Origin: Cornus controversa
Lineage: Eukaryota; Streptophyta; Magnoliopsida; Cornales; Cornaceae
Assembly: GCA_026545225.1 (NCBI GenBank)
Contig: CM048845.1
Span: 107,582,533-107,646,532, forward strand
Direction: 5' to 3'
Length of the DNA: 64,000 nt
This document shows positions 15,660 to 26,397 of the stretch, piece after piece (the stretch's first letter is position 1; every line of letters begins with the position of its first letter). A program made the position numbers and the translations under genes. A model generated the notes under the pieces. The model had not been told where the DNA came from. It saw nothing but the letters and a program-made list of their open reading frames with translations, and searched no databases.

Positions 15660-16500
15660 CATTATAGTAAAAAGATTATTTTTTAAATAGGGAGGGGTAA
15701 TAGTATAACTTTGAACAATGTGATAAAAGTATGATTTTGAAACAATGATGTAAAAAGATTATTTTGAAATGGGTGAAAAAACAATAATATTTTAAATAGA
15801 AAACAGATAATTTTGAAACATTGAAGAGAAAATATAATTTTATAAAGATTGATTAAAAAGAGAAAATTTGAAATAGAGAGTCAAAAGACGAAACTAGGAG
15901 TTAGAAAGAAGATTTTTGAAACTGGGAGATAAAAGGATCATTTTGAAACATTGAAGTAAAAATATAGAAAAAAGAATATTTTTCAAACAGGTAGGGGTAA
16001 TAGGATAACCTTGAAGAGGGTTCTAAAAAGATAATCTTGAAACATTGAGGGAAAAAAGATTATTTTTGAAGTGCGTGAAAAAACAGTAAGATTTTGAAAT
16101 AGAAAACAAATAATATTAAAACATTGAGGTGAAAAGATGATTTTATAAAGATAGATTAAAAAAATAATATTTGAAATAGGGAGTCAAAAGACGAAACTAG
16201 AAGTTAAAAAGAAGATTTTTGCAACATGTTTTGAAACAGGGAGATAAAAGGATCATTTTGATATATTGAAGTGAAAATATTATTTTTGAAATGGGGAAAC
16301 AAGGAGATAAAATGATCATTTTGAAACATTGAAGTAAAAATATTCTGAAAAGGATAGTTTTAGAAACAAAGAATTAAAAAGAAGATTTTGGAACATTGAG
16401 GTAAAAAGATTAATTATGAAAGAGGGAGCTAAATAGAAGATTTTGAAATGGGGAGTCAAAACTATGGTTTTTGAAACAGGGAGCTACAACAAAGATTTTG
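15660..16500. repeat. degenerate ~25-30 bp micro-repeat zone
   Basis: Here the large monomer structure dissolves. The sequence is a run of short units of the form (A/G)ATTTTGAAACATTGAGGTAAAA, GATTATTTTTGAAATGGG and GATTTTTGAAACTGGGAGATAAAA, each about 25-30 bp and degenerate. The same short units can be recognised inside the linker of every large monomer. The zone therefore looks either like the ancestral substrate of the satellite or like a decayed edge in which only the micro-repeat survives. Confidence 0.7.
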
Positions 16501-17796
16501 CAATGGGGAGTTAAAACTATCATTAGTTCTATTTTTTGATAGCTTTATGGGGGACATTTTATATTCATGGGGGACATTGTTGACATTTTGGACATATTGA
16601 GATGTTTGAGGGCCCTATTTGGCCCTTGTTTTTAAAACGGGGAAGGGTAATAAGATGATTTTGAATCATTATAGTAAAAAGATTGTTTTTGAAAGGAGGT
16701 CTAAAAAAGATAGTTTTACAAACATAGAGTTAGAAAGAAGATTTTGGAACATTGAGGTAAAAAGATAAATTTCGAAAGAGGGAGTTAAATGAAAGATTTT
16801 TGAAACAGAGAGTTCAAACGATGGTTTTTAAAATAGGGAGCTACAACGAAGATTTTGGAATAGAGAGTTAAAACTATCATTAGTTTTCTTTTTTGAAACT
16901 ATCATTAGTTCTCTTTTTTGTTAGGTTTATAGGAGAAATTGAATATCCATGTGGGACATTGTTGACATTTTGGACATATTGAGAGGTTAAGGGCCCTATT
17001 TGGTTCCTGTTTTTTAAACAGGGAGGGGTCATTGGGATTATTTTGAATCGTTATAGTAAAAAGATTATTTTTGAATGAGAGTCTGAAAAAGATAGTTTTA
17101 CAAACATATAGTTAGAAAGAAGATTTTGGAACATTTAAGTAAAAAGATGAATTTTGAAAGTGGAAGTTTAATAGAAGATTTTTTAAACGGGGAGTTAAAA
17201 CTATAGTTTTTGAAACAGGGAGCTAGAACTTTGCAACATGGAGTTAAAACTATCATTAGTTCTCTTTTTTCATATGTTTATGGGAGAAATTGTATATCCA
17301 CAGGGGACAGTGTCATTTTAGACATATTGAGTGGTTGAGGGCTATATTTGGTCCTTGTTTTTGAAACAGGGAGAGGTAATAGGATGATTTTGAATCATTA
17401 TATTAAAAGATTTTTTTTTGAAGTGGGTCTAAAAAAGATAGTTTTATAAACATAGAATTAGAAAAAAGATTTTGGAACATTGAGGTAAAAAGATGAATTT
17501 TGAAACAGTGAGCTGTACAGACGATTTTTGAAATGGGGGAGTCAAAACTATGATTTTGAAACAGGGAACTACAACGAAGATTTTGCACTAGGGAGTTAAA
17601 ACTATCATTAGTTCTCTTTTTTGATAGGTTTATGTGAGAAATTGTATATCCATGGGGGACATTGTTGATATTTTGGATATATTGAGAGGTTGAGGGCCCT
17701 TTGGTAGTTGTTTTTGAAACAGGGTGGGGTAATAGGATGATTTTGAATCGTTATTATGGTTAATGAGATTTTAAGAGGGTTTGAATACTCAAAAAC

Positions 17797-18455
17797 TCAT
17801 CCCTATGGCTTTTAAAATTGACCTACACAAGGCCTATGATTCTACTTCTTGGAATTTTCTATTTTGCACTTTGAAAACTTTTGGCTTTGGTGATAAATGG
17901 ATTGGGTGGGTAAAGGAATGCCTCTCCACTGCTTGGTTCTCTGTTTTAGTTCATGGATCTCCTGCTGGCTATTTCCAACCACAAAGGGGTTTGAGGCAGG
18001 GTTTGGCTTCATCACCTCTCCTTTTTACTCTCATCACAGAGATTTTTTCTTCTATGATTCTGTATGAGGGTGAGAATGGCAGGTTTTTTGTTCAGTTCAG
18101 TTGCTGTACAAAATGGTATGTCTTTCACTCACTGCTTTTATGCAGTTGATCTGTTTTTAATTTCCAACGCTAATATCAAATTTGTTGGTTGTAGTGTCAA
18201 TATTCTTAAAAAATTCCAACACCTGTCTGGGCTCTCAGATAACTACAATAAAAGCAAGGGCATTTTTCTCTAAATCAGTGAGAAGGAAGAATCAGATTTG
18301 TCGAGTCCTGGGCATGAGCTCTGGGACTCTACCTATGCAGTACTTGGATTTGCCTATGACTGACAGGGGACTGAAGAAAAAGGAGTGCAAAATCTTATTA
18401 AATAAAGTTGCTGCTAAGCTCAATAATTGGGGATCTCTAAGTTTATCCTAAGCGG
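17797..18455 (+). pseudogene. LINE reverse transcriptase fragment
   Basis: The open stretch from about 17,781 reads AFKIDLHKAYDSTSWNFL, GFGDKWIGWVKECLSTAWFSV, GSPAGYF and RGLRQGLASSPLLF. These match RT blocks 1-4 of plant L1 elements. The frame shifts near 18,100, and the catalytic box reads FYAVD where YADD is expected, so one catalytic aspartate is lost. The post-catalytic thumb region (SGLSDNYNKSKG, LGMSSGTLPMQYLDLPM, NNWGSLSLS) continues in other frames to about 18,450. The residues before FKIDL (VNEILRGFEYSKTHP) are in another frame, showing a further shift just inside the truncation point. Confidence 0.85.
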
Positions 18456-18589
18456 GGGACTTGAGTTGATTAAATCAGTGATTTATTCGATAATTCAATA
18501 TTGGTAATGTGCTTTCAAGCTTCATGTTGCTGCTGTATTTGTTATTGAGAAGATGATTAAAACTTCTTGTGGGGGTTGCAGTCAAAATT

Positions 18590-19380
18590 CTAGAAAGTTA
18601 CACCTCTTGAGATGGAGTACGGTTTCTTTTCAGTGTAAATTGTTCCGGGATTTTGTCCAAGAGAATGATAGAATGAGGATCCCCGGTTGAAACAGATCGA
18701 TTTGCAGCATGAATCCATTTGGTCCTGCACTGTGAGGAAAATGCATTCCATGTTCTGGAAACATTTTCTAGAAGTCACAGAATTTATGGCTAGCAATGTC
18801 ACTTCCCAAATTGGTGATGGCCAAGCTCTAAGACTCTTCCTGGGCCCATGGTGGAATGGATATTCTTTAATTCAGACTTTTGGCCATAAGATTAAAAGGA
18901 AATTTGATCTTTTTAGAACAGCTCCTCTTAGTGCTATCCTTCATAATGGTAGATGGAGGAAACCAGAGTTTCTGGCTGAGGAAGTTGAAGATATTTGGAA
19001 TCAAATTGCTGTTGTTCCTATTGTGCAAGGCTCTGACTGTATTAACTGGAAACATGGTGTTGCATCATTCAAATCTATTTGGAAACATTATAGAACAGAA
19101 GGTCCTAAAAAACAATGGTCTAAGTTAGTGTGGAATGGAGGGCCAGCTGTGTGTATCACCTCTTGTTTGGCCATACAAAATAAGTTGCCTTCTCTTTCAA
19201 ATTTACAGCTTTGGGGCATGTGTTACATCTATCTGTCATAATTGTATGAAGAATTCTAACTTGAGAGATCATCTATTTTTCAGTTGTTGTTTTGCTCAGA
19301 AGATTTGGAACTGGTTGGCTAGTTTGTTCAATTGGAATTGGGGCAGTGTGGAACTGTGGATAGCTTTGATAAGCTGATGG
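18590..19380 (+). pseudogene. LINE C-terminal region with zf-RVT-like end
   Basis: An open stretch from 18,687 carries IGDGQALRLFLGPWWNG, the typical plant LINE 'I(G/R)DG..-W.D.W' block, and later SFKSIWKHYRTEGPKKQW. The zinc-finger-like end (CHNCMKNSNLRDHLFFSCCFAQKIWNW, split here by a frame change near 19,230) follows. This module is shared with the RNase-H-less C terminus of plant L1 ORF2. Several frame changes make it non-functional. Downstream to 19,850 there is only 3' untranslated-like T-rich sequence. Confidence 0.78.
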
Positions 19381-20320
19381 GTTGTTTTACTGTTAATTCA
19401 AAGCCTAGAAATACTAAAAGCAAAATGTTGAGACTAATTTTCACTTATACCACTGCTGGCAAATTTGTTGGTCCAGGAATCAGAAATTTCATGATGATAT
19501 TGATGTTAATCCCTATAAAGCTGCAAGGTAGATTTTATGGAATATTGTGGATACTTTAGGTCTTCAACTTTAGGACCTGCTGCAGGTGTTTTGTCTTTAA
19601 GGGGGCCTTCTAACAATGACCAGATTGTTAGAAGGTTTTGTGGATTGTTTTGTCTTCCCATTTGTTCTATTGGTTTCATTGTTTTGTTTCCTTTCGTTGG
19701 CTTTTTTGTTTTGATGTTCTTGTTAGCAAACTTCTGGAAATGGGCTTTTGGTAAGCCTTTTCTGATTTTGATTGAGAACTTTTTTGGTTCTCCTGTTGTT
19801 GTATTTCTGTTTGTTTGTTAATGAAATTATTTGGCTTAGGAAAAAAAAAGACTAAAAAAATATAATTTTGAATATAAATAAGTAGTGTTTGGGTAGGGGC
19901 TGCAGTTGGCTTAAATCAATAGTGTTTGGCTAGACAATGTGGTCTCTCTCCTTTGCGACCAAATATCATCTTTTATTGTAATCCTACAGCAATCTTAACA
20001 AGGGGTACAACACCAATATCCTCTACTAATAAATCCTAAATTCAAATAAATAATAGAGTACAACCATAACATTTAAAAAGTCAAAAGATCATACAGTATA
20101 GTAGAACATGTAAGACATTTTAAAATGTGATCAATTTCCATGAATTGTAGAATCATGTCAGAAATAAACATTTGCACATATAGTATAGTAGTAGCAAGAG
20201 TGAGACTTAGACAAAATATAAATAGAACAAGATTAAAACAGATACATAACCAAATGGACTTAGAGCATAAGAAATCTGGAAACAAATATTTCGCAAATTG
20301 GAAAATAAAGGGTGAACTAC

Positions 20321-20531
20321 CTTGCCTGAATGAATCCTGCACAGCCAAATCCTTATCCTCATTCATGCATAACCCAAAGACCTTGGTGAAAGACCAAAGT
20401 TTTCACCATTCCTACTGTTTGTTTGTTGTAAAGAACAGCTCTATCCTCCTTTCCTGTTGTTTTTCAATACCCGTTTCCAGTTGAGCAACTTGCTTTGGGC
20501 CAATTGCAAATTTCCTCTCTCGTAGACAAAA
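20321..20531 (-). pseudogene. possible decayed host exon (unknown protein)
   Basis: Read on the minus strand, one frame gives RERKFAIGPKQVAQLETGIE then KQQERRIELFFTTNKQ, two stops close together, then KLWSFTKVFGLCMNEDKDLA and VQDSFRQ. A GT immediately after the last residues (TTCAGGCAAG then GTAGTT) looks like a donor splice site. The composition (charged, QVAQLETGIEKQQ) is exon-like and unlike the AT-rich surroundings. I do not recognise the family. It may belong with the 21,901-22,083 frame as a single decayed minus-strand gene. Confidence is low because no homology search was possible. Confidence 0.3.
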
Positions 20532-21900
20532 GAAATACATTCACGATCTTTACTTCGCAAACAACATTTATCTGAGGAAACACCAAGCATTAGGTAAGAA
20601 CCACAAAAAGAAAATAGGATGTGCAAATACATGATGAAATAAACTATAAAAAGCTTATTTTCATGCACCAAGATGGTAGCTTCTCAATAAAAAAATAAAA
20701 TAAAAAATGAGTGCTTCTAAAGAACAGTACGACAAAAACAAAAATTAGATGACAAAAAAGACAAAACTATCAGAAAGCAGAAAAATATTCCCAGACCAAG
20801 TAAAAGAAACATATGATATGTCATCTCATAAAGCCATTAGCATATATCTGCCAACTGAAAACATCACAAATGCCAAAAGCATGTGTTAATCATACATATA
20901 AAACCCCACAGTTACATATCAGCAAACAGCAAACCTACTGAAGAACAAAGTGAATTTAGTGAAACGAAATCCTGGAGTGGGGGACAATCTCGCTATAAAG
21001 TATGCCAATAGGACGTCCCACAATCTAATAATCTTTTGAATACAATATTGTGTCTTGTAAACTAGGAAAAGAAGAAACCCTTTCCACAAATATTTTTTTC
21101 CCAGAGTATAAATAAGATGGAGACGGGAAAACCTTTTGAAAACAATAAAAAATATGCGTATAAATGCCACAAGGAACCCTTCCCAACACATTTAAATCCC
21201 GTCAAGCCCAATGTCAAAACAAGATCTTCCACGAACACCACAACCTACCGGAGTTCATGAAACAAAAAGCACAGCCAAGAAACCACTAATACCACTGATG
21301 CTTCTTGGAGAGTTCAAAAGACATTTGGTGTGCAAGACAAATCCTGTTGTTTTCAATATTATCAGCCTCATATAATATTACCTCAAAAAAAGGCACAACA
21401 ACTACACATACTTGAAACAAAAAGAAAGCAACAAATCTATCATTCCCTTTTTTGTCAAAAGATAGGGAACTTAGATGATTTTTCCAAGCAGAAAACATCA
21501 TAAACATCTCAATAAAAAAAACGCATACTCTGCTTTCAACACATTATGCTTCACAAAGGTGACAACTCAAAACTCAAAGTAGCCATAGACAAATGAAGAC
21601 CCAAAAAGTAGGTAACGAGACTCTAACAACCTCATATATAACTAAATATAACTATTATTTATGGACAATGAGAAAGACCTGAACACACATGTCAAAAACT
21701 GAAAAACATGAGACCGCAACAATAGATTATCAAAAACCTCCAAATCACACGATGTACTGAAAATTACAGACACTGTGTCATACAAATAGAAGTGCGAAAT
21801 ATGAAATCTGATCTAGGGTACTATTAACTAATAATTTCACAAGTAGAATTCAAAAACAAACATAATATAAAGGTCAATACATATTTATTGTAAATAAAGG

Positions 21901-22083
21901 TCAATAGAGCATACGGCGATAAACTTGTTGACCTCTTAGACTCTTCGATGGCCAAGAAATCTGTCTCAAATGCAGAGGCGCTTTGTCGTCGGAAACTTCG
22001 TTTGATTTCGGGCTTAATCTCCGGTGCCGTGGCGGTGGTGTCGCCATTGGAGTTCTTGGTAGAGAGAGAGATTTAAGTTTCAT
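21901..22083 (-). CDS. 60-aa basic, proline-rich ORF; possible first exon
   Basis: An ATG at 22,083 opens MKLKSLSLPRTPMATPPPRH, followed by a serine/lysine-rich segment and QISWPSKSLRG, and stops at 21,903. The DNA is markedly more GC-rich than its flanks. A TATA-like run lies about 75 bp upstream and an in-frame-independent short ATG frame precedes it. The N-terminal half is basic and could be a transit peptide or simply the first exon of a gene whose remainder has decayed into 20.3-21.8 kb. No domain is recognised. It could be an intact small gene, an exon fragment or chance. Confidence 0.35.
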   Translation of the reverse strand: MKLKSLSLPRTPMATPPPRHRRLSPKSNEVSDDKAPLHLRQISWPSKSLRGQQVYRRMLY

Positions 22084-22156
22084 CGATGAATCTGTCGCCC
22101 CAACTCCCAAGAACGTAAAACATGTGAGAGAACAGTAGACTGTCCGCGATTGATCG

Positions 22157-22166
22157 TATATATATA
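22157..22166 (-). promoter_or_regulatory. TATA-like element upstream of the 22,083 ORF
   Basis: TATATATATA on the minus strand, about 75 bp before the ATG at 22,083, at a reasonable distance for a plant core promoter with a 40-50 nt leader. AT-rich DNA gives such runs by chance, so the call rests on position only. Confidence 0.3.
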
Positions 22167-22844
22167 GTTTAAAAATATAACCGTTAATCTAGCTTAAGGC
22201 CCACGCACACAGAACTCGTGAAAACCAAGGGTAAATCTGTACTTCTGTTGAGGTTTTGTGTTGATTAAACTTTAAAAAAAAAAAATGGTGATCGTCGATT
22301 AATTATTTAATCCCGTTAAATAGGTTTTTTTTTAAGTAAATACCAATTTCACCCTTCTTGCTCAAAAGACTTTAGTAGCTTTGTTCATTCTCCTAAAATT
22401 AGATTTTATGCTCCTTATTATAACATTTTCACCTAAAATTTCCCTTGTTTTTGTTTTAAAGTGCTAAAAACTTCCATAAATTATGTCCAACTTTGTAAAT
22501 AACCACATAAACTATATTTTGTACACAAAACCTTTTAAACTATGACATTTTGTTGCAAAATGCTCCTCATACCTAGTTCTTTTTCATTAAATGACCATAA
22601 TATATTTTCTTATTGAATTACACTTAATCCATTTTTTATTAAAATAGATTATTTAAAAAATTCATATTAGTTTGCAGTACTCGACGGGTCTGACAGGGAG
22701 GTTAGTGTAAATTGATAAACAAGAGAAAAACACAACATATATTTACGATAACTCAGGGACGTCAATATAATTTGACTTCCAAAAATCATGTAAGTATTGA
22801 AATTTACTTCCATTAAAGGAAAGCTCCATTCTACAAAAATTTTA

Positions 22845-23964
22845 GGATAAATATCACTAACACCTCTCAGAGGTTTGATGTTTTGACATGCAATTACAAC
22901 TTTGTGAATTTTCGTCACCAACACTCCCTGTCAGCTTTTTCATTTTTTTAATATGTGAAATGTCTTGATTGTCTATAATTATTTAAATATATTTTAATAT
23001 AAAAATATCATAATAAAAAAATGACCACAATACCTTTCTTGATTGCCATTTCAATTAATTTTTTATTTTATGTTAATATTATTATTTATGGAAATAAATA
23101 ATTATATATATTAGGTTATGTATATTATATTCTATATATATAGATGAATAGAGAAAAAGAAAGAAATTTAATTACTTTTTATTTATGTTAACATTATTAT
23201 TTATGAAAATAAATAATTATATATATAGGTTATATATATATATTATTGTATAATGTATATATATAGATTGATAGAGAAAAAGAAACAGAAATTTAATTAC
23301 TTTTTATTTTATATTAACATTATTATTTATGAAAATAAATAATTATATATATATATATATATATATAGATAGATAGAGAAAAAGAAATAGAAATTTAATT
23401 ACTTTTTATTTTATGTTAACATTATTATTTATGAAAATAAATAATTATATATATAGGTTATATATATATATATATATATTATAGTATAGTGTATATATAT
23501 AGATTTATAGAGAAAAAAAATAGAAATTTAATTACTTTTTTTATTTGATATTAACATTATTATTTATGAAAATAAATAATTATATATATATTATAGTATA
23601 CTGTGTGTATATATATACACATATAGATAAAGAAAAAGAAAAAGAAATAGTATATTGTATATATATATTACATATATTGTAGTATATATATATATATATA
23701 TATATAGGTATATTCAAAGGGGTATTTTGGTCCATTAGATAGGGTTAAATGGGTAAATTTAGTATTCAAATGGTTTATGTTAGAAGTCAAAGGGTAACAT
23801 GGCCTTTTCACCGTCAAAAAGTACTCTCACACGTATACTTTTGGTAGAAGGAAGTGTATGTGATATATGGCACAAACCACAAGAGATATTGGTGACAAAA
23901 ATTCACAAAGTTATAGTAGCGCGTCAATACATCAAACATCAGGAGGTGTCAGTAATCTATACCC
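22845..23964. mobile_element. Mutator-like TIR element, 1,120 bp, with 9-bp TSD
   Basis: The left end (GGATAAATATCACTAACACC, then AGGTTTGATG and AACTTTGTGAATTTTCGTCA) and the reverse complement of the right end (GGGTATAGATTACTGACACC, then ATGTTTGATG and AACTTTGTGAATTTTTGTCA) form terminal inverted repeats of about 80 bp. They are flanked by AAAATTTTA (22,836-22,844) and AAAAGTTTA (23,965-23,973), a 9-bp duplication with one mismatch. Long TIRs and a 9-bp duplication are the hallmark of Mutator-like elements. There is no transposase. The interior is a ~115 bp AT-rich tandem array. A second family member lies at 28,102-32,828. Confidence 0.8.
23050..23640. repeat. ~115 bp AT-rich tandem repeats inside the TIR element
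   Basis: Five copies of a unit with the order TTACTTTTTATTTTA, then TTAACATTATTATTTATG, then AAATAAATAATTATATATAT, a (TA)n run, then GATAGAGAAAAAGAAA. Copies start near 23,058, 23,171, 23,297, 23,398 and 23,532. The spacing varies mainly through the (TA)n run. The same unit is repeated at 32,130-32,590 in the second element. Confidence 0.85.
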
Positions 23965-24039
23965 AAAAGTTTAAGTTAACATCTTCAGCCAAATATTTCG
24001 ATGTTCCAATGCATGCTAGCTCCATAATAATTTAACTTC

Positions 24040-26390
24040 CAAAATCATGTAGCTATAGAGTCTATTCATGTTATCAAGTTTGACATTAATTTTTCTTAAA
24101 AGTCTTTTATGTACCATGATTATTGATGATTTTGGATTTTCAAGTAGATACTGTATTATAGAAGTTACTTAATTTCAACAGAGTAGTTCCAAAGCTGATT
24201 ATTCAACCTAACATGTTCATAAGAAAAGCAAATGTTTGAGTACTAGTTTGAGAAGCAAATTAAGAAAAGCTCGAATACGTGAAGTTGCTGAATTTTTTTC
24301 ATTCATCAACATGAGTAACATTCACTGATTCACCACATATATAGTAGCACAATGATTAAGAGATTTCCTTCAAGAAGCATGTGTACACAAACAACAGGTG
24401 CCATTACTAGCAATGAACAGATCCTCTCATGCAATAAATGATGATACCATTCCATATCTCTATTGTACGAAAATAGTTGCATCAAACTTGGTTGCAAAGT
24501 GCCATTGACTGCCACCTCCAACAATAGTAGTCCATTACCATATCCTAGATAAGAAAGAGAAATATGTACACACGTGTATGTAAACATTTGTATAAGCTTG
24601 AAAACATATATACAGTAACATATATATATCAAACGCCTCACGTAAACTGAGAAACATACTCCAATGAGACAGTGAAAAGGAAAAAAAAACAAATAGTGTA
24701 ATAACAAAAAATTCAAATTATTGACCCCAATGGTTCTCAAATTACAATTCTTAAATTCTCATAACAATAAGTTCATCAATAAATACACAACAAATTCATC
24801 AAATTTGCTCTAATAATATTCGTCATCATTACATCATAATCTCACCACAAAATTCAGTCAATATGCATATAAATGAAGGATTGAATTTCTCTAGGACATA
24901 ATCCGATCTTGATTCCCATTTCTCTGATAATTAGTTACTGTAATGCAAAGATACAGTGAACTTAAGGATCAAGGATCGGAAGTAACAACCAATCTTACAA
25001 GAATATTTGTGAGAACTGTACATAAATTCAACGATATTAGGTAATATGCAGTCAGTCAACCAAAAATCCCTTTCACGATTATCATTTTAGTCAATGAACT
25101 CGTCACGAAATACTATATGTCAATAACTTAATGGTCATCTCAAGATTACTCATTACTTGTTAAAATTCAATATTATTCATTTAATTATGGACCGACTTAA
25201 GTCTAATTCTTATTGAATGAGCCCACTAAAGAATAGCACATGGCTCATATTATATTTCTGTGTTACTTAACTCTGTTTTCATATCTCTGTTGCATGCCAA
25301 CAATTGCATAAAACTCTGTTTTAGAAACCAACTTTAGATATAATAATCACATTAAAAAATTATCACAGAATGTAGGCCACACCTTAAAGCGAAAAACTCA
25401 AAAGATATCAATAGTATCAATAGCATCACACTGCATCTGACTTCTCTAATTTCATCAAGAACTTTCTCAACTGCAACCTGCAAGGAGAGCAACCAGCAAG
25501 CAGATGCCTAATAAGAAGAAAACATGGCAAGCTAGGTGTAAGTTTTGGAGCTACATACGGATTGAGATCACATTTTTTTCATCTAACTTGCACTCAAAGG
25601 TGCCTGAAAACATATAAGCAATAAGACAAATATAAAAAACTTTTTGGCTTTTGAAAATTTGTATACTATTCCACCTCAACAACTGTGTAATAGTATATAA
25701 AGAAAGAACTAATTTTACAATAAGTACGGAAACTTCTCCTCAGTCTTCTTCTTTTCTTCTTCTTCTACTTGAAATGTTGGTTTCGTATCAAAAAGTTCGA
25801 AGACAACAATAAGATTGTTAGTGGTTTGTAGACAACACTATTGCTTAAGGTTTTTGTATATCTTAAACAAGATATGACTGGTAAAAGCTATAATTAAAAG
25901 TATATGAGTATATGGTCAAAATTCATTGTTTCTTTTCTTGAGTCGTACAAGCCTTTAGTGGCAATGACATGTCTGCAACCCAAATAAAGATATCATTTTG
26001 TTTGAGATTCTGAAAGTTTTATTTTAAGGACATCAATTTTCAGTAGCCCTTTGATCTACTGAACACTAAGATTTATTTGACTATTGTCCCAAAACAAGCC
26101 ATGGTACTTATCACTCAACATACTTTACCAATTCCACTTAATTTTTATCTCAAGAATAAGCAAGTGATCATGTATTGTAAGTTATAAATGTACATTTAGA
26201 AGAAATACCACTAGTACTCGTTAGAAAAACATTTAAAAATCTATGGTCTGCAAGAAGACAAGAAGCTAGTTTAATTAATTAATTCACACCATCAAAGAAT
26301 GAAAAATTGAACAAACATATATAACAAAAATTCACAGCTAGATCAGAAGTTGCTCACTGAGTAAAAGTTGAGGATTTCATATTGACTTAG
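24040..26390. other. non-coding flank of NLR relic A, duplicated at 47.7-50.2 kb
   Basis: No gene seen. Several stretches match the downstream flank of NLR relic C: CTCTAGGACATAATCCGATC near 24,890 and 48,465; TTCATTCATCAACATGAGTAA near 24,300 and 49,105 (written to 20 bases each in the text); the GCAACCTGCAAG-type block at 25,470 and 49,440; GATTGTTAGTG with GTTTGTAGAC at 25,813 and, less closely, 49,858. These matches show a segmental duplication that includes 3' flanking DNA. Confidence 0.7.
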
Positions 26391-26397
26391 AACCGCC

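Larger units (their letters stand above)
1..17756. repeat. AT-rich tandem satellite array, left block
   Basis: The whole stretch is built from one repeat family. A box reading roughly GAGAAATTGTATATCC, then GGGGACATTGTTGACATTTT, then CATATTGAGA and GAGGGCCCTATTTGGTCC recurs throughout, separated by a segment of short related units of the type GATTTTGGAACATTGAGGTAAAA. Near the right edge (16.5-17.7 kb) the box recurs about every 355-385 bp. In the core, three such boxes and the linker make monomers of about 770-840 bp. Minus-strand open frames of 60-110 codons recur at each monomer, but they are simply repeat copies lacking any recognisable domain, so I treat the block as non-coding. The left end is beyond the window. 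I do not recognise the family as a named satellite. Confidence 0.93.
17757..19850 (+). mobile_element. 5'-truncated L1-type LINE
   Basis: A plant L1-clade non-LTR retrotransposon cut off inside the reverse transcriptase. RT motifs appear in order: FKIDLHKAYDSTSW (from about 17,808), the RGLRQG segment (about 17,990), then a degenerate YADD box. After these comes the C-terminal region ending in a zf-RVT-like module with CxxC and HLFFxCxFAxxIW-type residues (19,235-19,330). The 3' end is AT/T-rich and finishes in a short A tract at about 19,841-19,849. The 5' break is at the satellite edge, about 17,757. No convincing target-site duplication was found; ATTTTGAAT occurs on both sides but is also a satellite word. 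The copy is dead. Confidence 0.88.
19860..22140. other. non-coding or decayed host DNA between LINE and TIR element
   Basis: AT-rich sequence with no repeat structure or transposon ends that I could find. Apart from the two exon-like minus-strand stretches described separately (20,321-20,531 and 21,901-22,083) I see no coding signal. It may be introns and untranslated sequence of one decayed gene. Confidence 0.4.

Noticed and set aside
332-15662. Recurrent minus-strand open frames of 60-110 codons in the satellite, such as IGPSTSQYAQNVNNVPMDIQ
   Set aside because: They repeat because the DNA repeats. Frames break at variable points in each monomer and show no domain, start context or codon constraint. 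I treat them as satellite sequence.
1-17756. CRISPR-like or bacterial repeat array
   Set aside because: Units are long, contiguous and without unique spacers, and the window is plant nuclear DNA.
17741-19875. ATTTTGAAT on both sides of the LINE as a target-site duplication
   Set aside because: The word is abundant in the satellite and is not immediately adjacent to the 5' break, so it is not reliable evidence.
24330-24740. 136-codon minus-strand frame, hydrophobic
   Set aside because: It lies in AT-rich flank shared imperfectly with 48-49 kb, where the frame is not conserved. No domain recognised.
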